64,000 nt of DNA. Origin: Butyricimonas synergistica DSM 23225. GTDB lineage: Bacteria > Bacteroidota > Bacteroidia > Bacteroidales > Marinifilaceae. This document shows positions 33,031 to 41,890 of this stretch, one piece after another. The stretch's first letter is position 1. Every line of letters begins with the position of its first letter. A program made the translations under genes and the position numbers. The DNA lies in contig NZ_KB903368.1 in assembly GCF_000379665.1 (NCBI RefSeq), forward strand, positions 280,899 to 344,898. Direction: 5' to 3'. A model generated the notes under the pieces. It made no database searches and had not been told where the DNA came from. It was given only the letters and a program-made list of their open reading frames with translations.

Positions 33031-34173
33031 ATGGATGAGAATATATTAAAATGGATTGCCGATTATAGCGAAGGATCAATCGGGGAAGAGGATTGGTTGC
33101 GCCTGAAACGGTGGGTGGAGGAGAAACCGGAGCACAGGGTCATTTTTGATGATTACCTGCGTGTCTACCGGAACGCTCACGAGATCGGGTTCATGGAAAA
33201 GATGGATGCCGAACGTTCGTGGAGAGCGCTGGAACGCAAGCTGAGGCGGGGACACCGGATGATGGTGGTGAGATGGATGGTCGCCGCCTCGGTCGTGTTT
33301 GGGGGAGCCGTGGGCGGGTGGTTGTTGCTCGCGAAGAATGGCGCAAGGGAGAATGTCCCGGTTGCCGAGGCTATCCCCGGGAAAGCAGCCGTGAAGTTGT
33401 TCATGGCAGACGGCAAGAGCGTCACGTTGAGCGAGAACCAATCACTCGACTTGATCGAGAAGGATGGGACAGAGATACGCAAGGATACTGCGAAAGGATT
33501 GGTGTACGGAGCCGAGAATGTAGTGGAAAAGAGTGTGTTGCACACGTTGGATGTGCCCGTGGGCGGGGAATTCGAGTTGACACTTGCGGACGGGAGCCGC
33601 GTGTGGTTGAATTCGATGACGAAGTTCAGGTACCCGACCCACTTCACGGGGACGACGCGGGAGGTGTTCGTCGAGGGGGAAGCTTTCTTCTCGGTGAAGA
33701 AAGATGCCGATCGCCCGTTTATCGTGCACACGGGCGGGGTGCGGGTGAAAGTGCTGGGGACGGAGTTCAACCTGTCTGCTTATCCGGGAGAAAAGACCGT
33801 GACCACGTTGGCGGCGGGGAAGGTGGAGGTAGCCGGGGAATCGGACAAAGTGTCTTTGCAGCCAGGTGAACAGGCGATATGGAACAACGATTTGAAGAAT
33901 ATTGAGGTGAAGGCGGTGGATGCGGCTCTTTACTCGTCGTGGATAAAAGGTGTTTTCGAGTTCGAGAATATTTCTTTGCTGGCTATTACCCGTCAGCTTT
34001 CCCGTTGGTACGGGGTGACGTTCCAGTTCGAGGACTGCAGTTGCGCGGAACGCTGTTTTACCGGGGGGATAAAGAAGTACGTGCCTTTGATACAGTCGTT
34101 GGAGATTATCGAGAAGACGACGAACGTGGTTTTCAAGATCACCGGGAAGAATATCATCGTGCGGTCGCGTTGA
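33031..34173 (+). CDS. FecR-family anti-sigma factor, locus 2
   Basis: A 380-residue single-pass membrane protein: cytoplasmic N-terminus with EEDWLRLKRWVEEKPEHRVI, one membrane helix at about 82-101 (WMVAASVVFGGAVGGWLLLA), then the periplasmic FecR domain (VPVGGEFELTLADGSRVWLN, GEAFFSVKKDADRPFIVHT, VKVLGTEFNLSAYPG) and a DUF4974-like end (SLLAITRQLSRWYGVTFQFE). The C-terminal domain has three Cys close together (DCSCAERCF), which is unusual and could respond to the thiol-disulfide proteins encoded downstream; this is speculation. It would hold sigma factor 2 inactive until SusC 2 signals. Confidence 0.9.
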   Translation: MDENILKWIADYSEGSIGEEDWLRLKRWVEEKPEHRVIFDDYLRVYRNAHEIGFMEKMDAERSWRALERKLRRGHRMMVVRWMVAASVVFGGAVGGWLLLAKNGARENVPVAEAIPGKAAVKLFMADGKSVTLSENQSLDLIEKDGTEIRKDTAKGLVYGAENVVEKSVLHTLDVPVGGEFELTLADGSRVWLNSMTKFRYPTHFTGTTREVFVEGEAFFSVKKDADRPFIVHTGGVRVKVLGTEFNLSAYPGEKTVTTLAAGKVEVAGESDKVSLQPGEQAIWNNDLKNIEVKAVDAALYSSWIKGVFEFENISLLAITRQLSRWYGVTFQFEDCSCAERCFTGGIKKYVPLIQSLEIIEKTTNVVFKITGKNIIVRSR

Positions 34174-34199
34174 AAATGAAAGATGGAAGGGCGAAAAAA

Positions 34200-34226
34200 G
34201 CGGGAAATGGTACCAGCATTCCCCGC
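34200..34226 (+). other. Hairpin in the FecR-SusC gap, locus 2
   Basis: GCGGG / CCCGC and AATG / CATT arms with a single internal mismatch enclose a GTACCAG loop. No T-run. It is the counterpart of the hairpins in loci 1 and 3. Confidence 0.45.
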
Positions 34227-34295
34227 CACTGTGTAACTCATTCCAATAACCGATAAAAGTTAAAGTGGAATAACGTAAAATTGAAGTGCAAAGCT

Positions 34296-37200
34296 ATGGA
34301 AAAAAAGCGAATGTTTCGCTATCTCTTGGGGCAAACTCGAGGTGGTAATTCTTTTTTGATTATGAAATTGACAGTTGTATTGACGATTATTTTTACGTTC
34401 AACGTGTTCGGGACGGCGAGTTCCCAGAACGTGAGTTTGAAATGTGAAAATGCTTCCTTGCGGGATGTTTTTCGCTCGTTGAAGCAACAGACGGGGTATT
34501 TGTTCGTGTTCAATGAGGAAGAGTTGAGCCGGGATACCCGGGTAAGCGTGGAAATCAGTAATTACACGCTGGCGAAGGCGTTGGACAAGGTGTTGTCCGG
34601 GCTACCTTACGGCTACGAGGTAATCGATGACATGGTGGTAATCAAGCCGATGCCGGTGAAGACGGTGGCGCGGGACACGGTGAAACCGAAAGTTATGGTG
34701 AAAGGCGTGGTGGTCGACTGCCAGGGTGAAACGCTCCCGGGAGTGTCTATCCTGATCAAGGGGACGATCACGGGAGTTGCCACGAACGTGGACGGGGAGT
34801 TTTCCATCATGCTGGAGCGAAAGAAACAGTCGTTGCTGTTCTCTTTCATTGGGATGAAGACGAAAGAGGTGGTATGGAACGGGGAGAAAACCTTGCGGGT
34901 GTTGCTGGATGACGATTGCGTGAACATGGACGAGGTGGTTGTGACAGGTTACCAGACGATCGACAAGAGGAAGCTGACCAGCTCGATTTCTTCCTTGACG
35001 GACAAGGATCTGGACTTCCGGGGAGCCTTGACGGTAGACCAGATGTTGGAAGGTAAAGTCCCGGGGTTGCTGGCGATGACGTTGAGTACGACGCCGGGAG
35101 CCGCCACGAAGATGCGCCTGCGCGGTTCCAGCACATTCACGGGGACGCGGGAGCCGTTGTGGGTGATCGACGGGATTATTTACGAGAACCCGGTGCCCCT
35201 CTCCGCTGACGAGATCAATAGCTGGGACAATATTAACCTGATCGGTAACGCCATCACGGGCTTGAACCCGCAGGATATCGAGCGTATCGACGTGTTGAAG
35301 GATGCCTCGGCGACGGCTATCTACGGAACCCGCGCTGCGAACGGCGTGATCGTGGTGACGACGAAGACGGGGAAGGTGGGCAAAACCTCTTTAAGTTATA
35401 ATTTTAACGCGGGCTATATGCGCCGCCCGACATATGACGATTTCGAGTTGATGAATTCGAAGGAGCGCGTGGATGTATCGCGGGAGATCATGGACCGGGG
35501 GTTGTATTTCGAGTACACGCCCCAGCGCATGGGATACGAGGGGTTGATGATGGATTACTGGGACAAGAAGATTTCTTTCGCCGAATTCCAACAGGGCGTT
35601 TCCGAGATGGAAGGGCGCAACACGGATTGGTTCAAAGCGTTGTTCCGCGACTCGTTCAGCCAGTCACACGATATCAGCCTTTCCGGCGGTAACGAGAATA
35701 CCCGGTATTATTTCTCTTTCGGTTATGCCAATAATAAAGGTGCCGAGCGGGGCGTCGACTTGTCGAGGTTGACGGCACGTATGAACTTGTCTACCCGCCT
35801 GCGCGAGAATATCATGGTGGACATACGCCTGAGCGGTTCGCTGCAAGACGCGGACTACAATCCCGGCGGGTACTCCGCCTTTGACGAGGCGTATTACACG
35901 AACCGTTCGATCCCGGTGCGGAATGCCGACGGGTCACTGTATTACGTGGACAAAGAAGTGAACGTGAATCGTACGGCAAACACGAAGGTGTATGCCGGGT
36001 ATAATATCCTGAACGAGTTCGCCAACGGCGGGAGCAATATCGTGAATAAGAGCCTGAACCTGACGGCTTCCCTGAACTGGGAGATACTGCCGAACCTGCG
36101 CTACATGGGAACCGTGGGGTTGACGACGACGACGAACTTGACGGAGGATTGGATGGGCGAGAAGAGTTTTTACGTGGCGGATTTGCGCGGATGGGACTAT
36201 GGCGACAGACCGGCGGGCGACGTTCCGGCAAAGGATATTATGGATGGTGGCGTGTATTCCCATGGCTCGATGAACCAGTATGACTGGACGGTGCGTAACC
36301 AGTTGAATTATAATTTCACGCTAAAGGAGATACACCATTTTAACGTGGATTTCGGGCAGGAAGCGAAGTCCACGATCTACAAGGGGACGTCGAGCGGGCA
36401 GTTCCCGGGATACATGAACGACCAGGGAAAGACATTCAGCCGTTTCCCCGTGGTGCAGAACGGGGTGGACTACGAGTACACGCAAGCCTTAAAATATTGG
36501 TTTTTGCAGAGTGGCGGCGTGTTTCCCACGATCACCGACCGGAGGGAGAATGCTTTGTCTTTCTACGCGACGATGACTTACACGTTTAAGAACTTGTACT
36601 CGCTGAACTTTAATATCCGTAACGACGGTTCCAACCGTTTCGGGCAATACAAGAACGAGAAGTTCAATCCCGTGTGGTCGGTTTCCGGTCGTTGGAACAT
36701 CAACGACGAATCTTTCATGAACTGTTCGTGGATCGAGACGTTGGCTCTCCGCGGGTCATACGGTTACCGCGGGAACGTGCCGAACGAAAGTCCTTACTTA
36801 GTTATCGATACCCCGCGGAAACAAACGGCTTCCGGGGAATTGGGAGCGATGGTGAAATCCTTCCCGAATGCCAACTTGAAATGGGAGAAAACATCAACGA
36901 TGAACGTGGGTTTGGATTGGTCGTTCTTGCGCGGGCGGATCAGCGGTGCCCTGGAGTATTATTACAGCAAATCGGTGGACTTGATCACGGATCGCCCGGT
37001 GTCGCTGGTGAACGGGATGACTTCCTTGAAGATTAATGACGGTTCGGCAACGAACAAGGGGATCGATTTCAATATTTCGACGAGAAATATTGACACGAAG
37101 GATTTTAAATGGCGGACTTCTTTGTCTTTCTCCCACACGAAAAACACCGTGACGCGTGGGGCAGAGGTGACGGAAGGGTATGTCAACACGTATAGCAATT

Positions 37201-37973
37201 ACGTGAGCGGGTCGGTGGTGAAGAAGGGATCGTCGGTGGATGGGTTCTATTCTTACCAGTTTGACCGCCTGGATGAACACGGGTTGCCGCGCTTTAAGAA
37301 TCTGACGGGTAACTTGTCGAACATGACGAAAGAGGATTTCCTGAGCCATATATTTACCTATTCTGGCACGCGCACGCCGTCGGCGTACGGTAGTTTTTCC
37401 ACGGAATTTATGTACAAGCGGTTTTCCTTGCGGGCGGAGTTTTCCTACAAGTTCGGCTACAAGGTGCGTATGTTGAGGCTCTACAAGGATAACGGGAATA
37501 TTTTGCCTTACCCGGAGGATAACATGAATAACGTGATGGCGAAACGCTGGAGAAATCCCGGTGATGAGGCGAACACGAATATCCCGGTGCTCTCGAACGA
37601 AACGTTAAGCGTCCCGGAGATGGACCTTATGCCGGGCGAGGCGGACGCGTACAAGTACACGATGGTCGACGCGGACTTCCGCGAAGTTGTCGGACCGCGA
37701 ACGAACGCGGGATGGTATATGTATGACTACTCGGATTTGCGGGTGGCTAAGGGCGACCATATCCGTGTGCGGGCGCTGTCGTTGGGATATAGCTTGAAGG
37801 GCAACTGGATGGATAAAATGGGAATCAACGGTTTGAGGGTGGATTTTCAGGTACAGAATATCGGGATCATCGTGTTTGACAAGAAGCTGAAAGGACAAGA
37901 CCCGGATCAGGTGCAATCCATCGGTATGCCGACTTTGCCGACGTATAATTTGAGCGTGAACGTGAATTTCTAA
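34296..37973 (+). CDS. SusC/RagA-family TonB-dependent transducer, locus 2
   Basis: About 1225 residues from the ATG at MEKKRMFRYLLG. Signal region ends near FGTASSQ. The STN domain (VSLKCENASLRDVFRSLKQQ, about 45-115) is followed by a carboxypeptidase-D-like domain (VKGVVVDCQGETLPGVSILI), the TonB-box-like MDEVVVTGYQT and the plug, with the SusC signature KDASATAIYGTRAANGVIVV. The barrel ends in Phe (SVNVNF). It shares the layout of the locus-1 receptor, and the plug begins with a closely similar stretch, so the two are paralogues of the same SusC branch. SusD follows after 16 bases. Confidence 0.93.
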   Translation: MEKKRMFRYLLGQTRGGNSFLIMKLTVVLTIIFTFNVFGTASSQNVSLKCENASLRDVFRSLKQQTGYLFVFNEEELSRDTRVSVEISNYTLAKALDKVLSGLPYGYEVIDDMVVIKPMPVKTVARDTVKPKVMVKGVVVDCQGETLPGVSILIKGTITGVATNVDGEFSIMLERKKQSLLFSFIGMKTKEVVWNGEKTLRVLLDDDCVNMDEVVVTGYQTIDKRKLTSSISSLTDKDLDFRGALTVDQMLEGKVPGLLAMTLSTTPGAATKMRLRGSSTFTGTREPLWVIDGIIYENPVPLSADEINSWDNINLIGNAITGLNPQDIERIDVLKDASATAIYGTRAANGVIVVTTKTGKVGKTSLSYNFNAGYMRRPTYDDFELMNSKERVDVSREIMDRGLYFEYTPQRMGYEGLMMDYWDKKISFAEFQQGVSEMEGRNTDWFKALFRDSFSQSHDISLSGGNENTRYYFSFGYANNKGAERGVDLSRLTARMNLSTRLRENIMVDIRLSGSLQDADYNPGGYSAFDEAYYTNRSIPVRNADGSLYYVDKEVNVNRTANTKVYAGYNILNEFANGGSNIVNKSLNLTASLNWEILPNLRYMGTVGLTTTTNLTEDWMGEKSFYVADLRGWDYGDRPAGDVPAKDIMDGGVYSHGSMNQYDWTVRNQLNYNFTLKEIHHFNVDFGQEAKSTIYKGTSSGQFPGYMNDQGKTFSRFPVVQNGVDYEYTQALKYWFLQSGGVFPTITDRRENALSFYATMTYTFKNLYSLNFNIRNDGSNRFGQYKNEKFNPVWSVSGRWNINDESFMNCSWIETLALRGSYGYRGNVPNESPYLVIDTPRKQTASGELGAMVKSFPNANLKWEKTSTMNVGLDWSFLRGRISGALEYYYSKSVDLITDRPVSLVNGMTSLKINDGSATNKGIDFNISTRNIDTKDFKWRTSLSFSHTKNTVTRGAEVTEGYVNTYSNYVSGSVVKKGSSVDGFYSYQFDRLDEHGLPRFKNLTGNLSNMTKEDFLSHIFTYSGTRTPSAYGSFSTEFMYKRFSLRAEFSYKFGYKVRMLRLYKDNGNILPYPEDNMNNVMAKRWRNPGDEANTNIPVLSNETLSVPEMDLMPGEADAYKYTMVDADFREVVGPRTNAGWYMYDYSDLRVAKGDHIRVRALSLGYSLKGNWMDKMGINGLRVDFQVQNIGIIVFDKKLKGQDPDQVQSIGMPTLPTYNLSVNVNF

Positions 37974-37989
37974 CCGATAAAATGAGTTT

Positions 37990-39435
37990 ATGAAAAGGAT
38001 ATATATTTTTTTATTGCTTGGGCTTCTTCCGGTCGCTTCTTGTAGTGATTTCTTGAAAGAGGAGGATAATGACCAGGTTATCCCGCGTACCGCGGATCAT
38101 TTCTTGGAGGTGCTGCACCGGGAGGCTGTTATTCAGAATATGACGAATTACACGACGGAGTTCATGACCGACGATATAGAGGAAAACCGGAAGACGTCGA
38201 CGAACGAGAAGAACTTGTACAAGAGCCTGTACACGTGGCAGAGAGATGTCGAGGTGGACGGAAACGGGGATAAGTCTACCGTGAATAAGTATTGGGAGAT
38301 ATTGTATCGCCTGGTGTTGGTCACCAATTACGTGATGGAGAATATCGACAAGGCGATAGGCGAGGATAACGCAAAGGCTTTCGTGCGGGGAGAGGCGTAT
38401 TTCGTGCGGGCTCGTTCTTATTTCGAGTTGGTGAACCTGTATGCCAAGCATTACGATGCTGCTACTGCCGCATCTGAGCCCGGGGTGCCAAAGCGTTTGG
38501 GCACGGGAGTCGAGGAAACGTACACGCGAGCCTCTGTCGGCGAGATTTATAACTTGATCGAGTCGGATTTGAAAACCGCAATACAGGAGTTCGAGAAGAG
38601 CGGGTTGAAGAAGTCCTTGTGGCACCCGAATGCGGCGGCGGCAAAGTTGTTGTTGTCGAGGGTGTACCTCTACAAGTCCGATTGGGACAATTGCATCGAG
38701 TATGCCACGCGGGTCATCAACACGACGGGAGGAATGTTGTGGAACCTGAAGGAACACCAGGGTACTTTTGTGAACACGACGAATCCTGAGATTCTGCATG
38801 TTTACGGCGAAACGAGTTCTTTGGTCGGGTCGGGCGACTTGGCTACGCCTCATATTTATGGTTCCATGAATGTCACTTACGGCGTGTCTTCCGATATGCA
38901 GGCGGCATTCCTGAAAGGGGATTTGCGTGCCGACTTGTATGTCAAGACGGTGATGGGAATGGGTATTCCCGCCAAATGGCTGGGGTCTTTCACGGACTTG
39001 GGTGGTTTTAACTTCCGGGTGTCCGAGGCGTATTTGAATCGTGCCGAGGCGTATGCTGCCAAGGATATGGATGCCGAGGCTTATGCGGACGTGAAGAAAT
39101 TGGTCGAGAACCGGGTGAAAGATATGAGCGTGATCTCGATACCTTCGAAGGGGGTGGATTTGAAACGGTTTATCTTCAACGAACGCCGCCGGGAGTTGTG
39201 CTACGAGGGACATCGCTGGTATGACTTGAAGCGGACAAAGTTGTTTGCCAAGCAGATCGACCATAAGTTCACGCTGGTGAATAGTACCGGGGGAATCACG
39301 GGTACGGAGATTTATATGCTGTCACCCAACGATCCCAATTACGTGTACCCGATTCCCCAGGGGGAGATGGATCGTAACGGGGCGATGGAGCAAAACGGGC
39401 GCGTGGATAAACTTCCGATAAAAGAGGATTATTAA
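37990..39435 (+). CDS. SusD/RagB-family surface lipoprotein, locus 2
   Basis: A 481-residue lipoprotein (LLPVASC, Cys about 18, then SDFLKEEDNDQVIPRT). The SusD core appears at AYFVRARSYFELVNLYAKHY (about 136-155) and the C-terminal signature at FNERRRELCYEGHRWYDLKR (about 397-416), closing with YVYPIPQGEMDRNG. It binds the ligand at the cell surface and covers SusC. Its start is strikingly like the locus-1 SusD (SDFLEPKSQSEYIPREA), supporting a common origin of the two loci. Confidence 0.93.
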   Translation: MKRIYIFLLLGLLPVASCSDFLKEEDNDQVIPRTADHFLEVLHREAVIQNMTNYTTEFMTDDIEENRKTSTNEKNLYKSLYTWQRDVEVDGNGDKSTVNKYWEILYRLVLVTNYVMENIDKAIGEDNAKAFVRGEAYFVRARSYFELVNLYAKHYDAATAASEPGVPKRLGTGVEETYTRASVGEIYNLIESDLKTAIQEFEKSGLKKSLWHPNAAAAKLLLSRVYLYKSDWDNCIEYATRVINTTGGMLWNLKEHQGTFVNTTNPEILHVYGETSSLVGSGDLATPHIYGSMNVTYGVSSDMQAAFLKGDLRADLYVKTVMGMGIPAKWLGSFTDLGGFNFRVSEAYLNRAEAYAAKDMDAEAYADVKKLVENRVKDMSVISIPSKGVDLKRFIFNERRRELCYEGHRWYDLKRTKLFAKQIDHKFTLVNSTGGITGTEIYMLSPNDPNYVYPIPQGEMDRNGAMEQNGRVDKLPIKEDY

Positions 39436-39451
39436 ACGGATAATTGAAAAG

Positions 39452-40354
39452 ATGATGAAAAGATATAGCTTGTATTTATTGATCGGGATATTTTGTACGC
39501 TTTGGTCATGCAGCGATGACGAGGATGTCACGCCTTCGTTGAAAGACGAGGATCGGCTGGAAGCGTTAATTGATAAATCGAACGCCGGTGTTATGGCTTT
39601 CAAGGAAAAATACGGAACGTATATATTGTACCAGTTCGACCAGTTGAAGGACTTTGCTTACCAGTTCGAGCAGGCGGCTACCTGGCGCGAGGCGAAATTG
39701 ACTTATCTGGAAAAAGAAGATGTGCCGGGTGCCATCACTTTCTTGGAGGAGTATATCTTCAATTGCTACGGGGATACGGTGAAGTTGAATATGTTGCCCC
39801 GTAAACTTTTGATATGCAGTAAGGTGTACGGAGAAATGTTAGGAGTGTCAAAACCGAACGGAGAGAAAACCGGTTTGCATGACGCTGTGGCGAACATGAA
39901 TAGTTTCACGGTCGCCGGACTGGATCGGGCTACCTTGGCTACCATGTCCGCGGAACGTCGGGACGAGTTTGTCCGGCAGATACATTATATCTTCTTGGGT
40001 GGGTATATCGTGAACGTGCAACGGAATATCTTCGTGGAAGAGCTGTTCTTTGACCCCGCTTCTAAATTGTACGGGACGAAGATCGAGCGGGAAAAAGGAG
40101 AGATTCTTCCGGCTGAATATTACATGAGCCGCGGATTTTTCCCGATCACGGACAAAGAACAGTATTACTACCCGCTTCAAGTGGAGGATTTGAGTACGTT
40201 CGTGGAGCATCTGGTGAAGATGGATGAAGAAACGAGAGAGGCTGTCTGGAACCAGTCTGTCATGCGTACTAAAATGCAGTATGTTGCTAAAAGTTTAAAA
40301 GCTATGGGGGTGGATATCGCCAAGATAAACCCGCTGGCAGAGGATTTTTTGTAA
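39452..40354 (+). CDS. Metallopeptidase-like (Mx1/TIGR04549-type) lipoprotein lacking HExxH, locus 2
   Basis: A 300-residue lipoprotein (FCTLWSC, Cys20). It is homologous to the protein at 8425-9384: GVMAFKEKYGTYILYQFDQL against VVAIKEKFNVCIIYKDFQAS, FLEEYIFNCYGDTVKLNMLP against FMKNYVFAYLSPAITQKVLP, and a later YMSRGFFPITDK against YAKRGFPGASVS. The helix expected to carry HExxH reads RDEFVRQIHYIFLGGYIVN (about 170-188), with IHYIF at the motif position: no Glu-His pair remains. It occupies the same place directly after SusD as its paralogue in locus 1, so retention without catalytic residues happened in both. Likely a surface substrate-binding or docking protein. Either of two adjacent ATGs may be the start. 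Confidence 0.6.
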   Translation: MMKRYSLYLLIGIFCTLWSCSDDEDVTPSLKDEDRLEALIDKSNAGVMAFKEKYGTYILYQFDQLKDFAYQFEQAATWREAKLTYLEKEDVPGAITFLEEYIFNCYGDTVKLNMLPRKLLICSKVYGEMLGVSKPNGEKTGLHDAVANMNSFTVAGLDRATLATMSAERRDEFVRQIHYIFLGGYIVNVQRNIFVEELFFDPASKLYGTKIEREKGEILPAEYYMSRGFFPITDKEQYYYPLQVEDLSTFVEHLVKMDEETREAVWNQSVMRTKMQYVAKSLKAMGVDIAKINPLAEDFL

Positions 40355-40404
40355 AATAGAATACGTGTAACTTAATTAAAGTACCAATTTAAAATCAATG
40401 AATT

Positions 40405-41823
40405 ATGAAAAAGTGGAAAAATTATTTGTTGTCAATTTTGGCTATCGCCGGTTTTGTTGCTTGTTCGGATGATGATCCCGGGATGGCTCCTGTTATTGAT
40501 GGAAAAGACGTGAGTATCGAGATTAAAAGGGATACGGCAGATGTTTACAAGATCAGCTTGCCGATTACTTCAGAGGAAGGTTTGTCAAAAGTATCGTTGA
40601 TTGATAATGCATCGAACAAGGCTATCGACGAGCAGACTTCTTTTTCAAATCCGAACAATCATACTTATACTTACGATTTCGACCTTACCCCGTACACGGA
40701 CAACACGGTAGTGATGTTGACCTTGAAGATCGAGGATAAAGCCGGACAGGTCGTGAACAAGAAAATCTCGCTGACGGTGAAGAAGTTTTCGGAGCTGGAC
40801 GTGCGGTTTGCGGCAGAGGGAACGATGAGTACTTGGTTCGAGAATTGTAATGTAAAATTAACCGTAGTACGCGGATTGATTCCGTTGAAAGAATTGCAAA
40901 TATATGTAGGTGAAACGTTGTCTGGTACCTATGATTTAAGTCTTGATGCAGAGCAATCTAAATATGATTTAAATGTTCACGTGGAAGGATTGCAGGATGG
41001 GGATAATACGGTGAAAGTTGTCGTTATTGATAATAAAGATCAGAAGTTTGAGAAATCAATCACGATTAGTAGAACGGGACAGAAGACATGGAAGGATTTG
41101 GCTGCAGTGGGAGTAGGTGGACTGTCTCCTTATGGATCGCTTCCAATTAATTTTAATGCTCCAGATGATTTCATGGGTGAAGGAGGAGACTATCCGGAGG
41201 ATGGAAGAGTATATAGAATTGGAATGATGGCTAGTAATATGATGAGTGGATATTATATTAATTTTGAATATGGAAATAATGATATGGTATCTAAAATAAC
41301 TTATAATTATATGAATATGGCGGGAGCGGGAAGTTTTATTGAATATAATTATGAGTACAATAATAATGATGAAGTTACGAAAGTTACACGTTCAGAGGAT
41401 GGTGGTAATTTAAGTGATTACGTTACGAATATTGTTTATGAGAGTGGATCAATTGTTAGTTATAAGATTGAAAATGAAGAATATATTCCCCAATATGTAG
41501 AAAAAGAGGGTGAAATGGTTCGGGTAGATTTATTAGATGCTGATTTATCAGGATATACTTGTGATTTTGCCACGAAGAGAGGAAATCCCTTGTATATGGA
41601 TAAATTACCAGCTTTAATTCCTTTGGATTTTAATGGATTAGACTTTAGCTTATTCTTCTATAATCCCTATTTCTTTGAAGCAGTGAATGATGGAACAACT
41701 GTAAAACAGACTTATATTGTTTCAGATATTATTTATGATTCGGAAAAAGAAGTAAATAAACAAACGATTACCTGGATGAAAGATGAACAGGAATTGTCCT
41801 TTATTGTTTTCTATAATGAATAA
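40405..41823 (+). CDS. Ig-like domain lipoprotein, function unknown
   Basis: A 472-residue lipoprotein (IAGFVAC, Cys about 20, then SDDDPG). The first ~235 residues look like two Ig-like beta-sandwich repeats (ISLPITSEEGLSKVSLIDNA ... VVNKKISLTVKKF and LRVxx-like partner ending KFEKSITISRTG). The rest (from ~residue 238) is rich in Tyr, Asn and Gly with YNYEYNNNDEVTKVTRSEDG, like DUF4595/YD-type beta repeats. Base use changes inside the gene: beyond ~41080 codons become clearly AT-rich, unlike both the start of the gene and the neighbours, so the C-terminal domain may have been exchanged. It is probably a surface ligand-binding accessory of locus 2. Confidence 0.75.
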   Translation: MKKWKNYLLSILAIAGFVACSDDDPGMAPVIDGKDVSIEIKRDTADVYKISLPITSEEGLSKVSLIDNASNKAIDEQTSFSNPNNHTYTYDFDLTPYTDNTVVMLTLKIEDKAGQVVNKKISLTVKKFSELDVRFAAEGTMSTWFENCNVKLTVVRGLIPLKELQIYVGETLSGTYDLSLDAEQSKYDLNVHVEGLQDGDNTVKVVVIDNKDQKFEKSITISRTGQKTWKDLAAVGVGGLSPYGSLPINFNAPDDFMGEGGDYPEDGRVYRIGMMASNMMSGYYINFEYGNNDMVSKITYNYMNMAGAGSFIEYNYEYNNNDEVTKVTRSEDGGNLSDYVTNIVYESGSIVSYKIENEEYIPQYVEKEGEMVRVDLLDADLSGYTCDFATKRGNPLYMDKLPALIPLDFNGLDFSLFFYNPYFFEAVNDGTTVKQTYIVSDIIYDSEKEVNKQTITWMKDEQELSFIVFYNE

Positions 41824-41827
41824 ATTA

Positions 41828-41869
41828 AAATCAGTTTTTCCGGTCAATAAAGACCGGAAAAACTGATTT
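41828..41869 (+). terminator. Long hairpin, probable terminator or attenuator within locus 2
   Basis: An 18-bp perfect stem (41828-41845 with 41852-41869) and a 6-nt loop lie right after the Ig-like gene. Only a short CTTAATTT tail follows, so termination may be partial, separating SusCD genes from the thioredoxin genes as the hairpin at 9411 does in locus 1. Confidence 0.65.
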
Positions 41870-41890
41870 CTTAATTTAATAAGAATTAAT

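Noticed and set aside
38011..39264. 417-codon open frame on the minus strand
   Set aside because: Antisense to SusD of locus 2, which is certain by its lipobox and SusD signatures.
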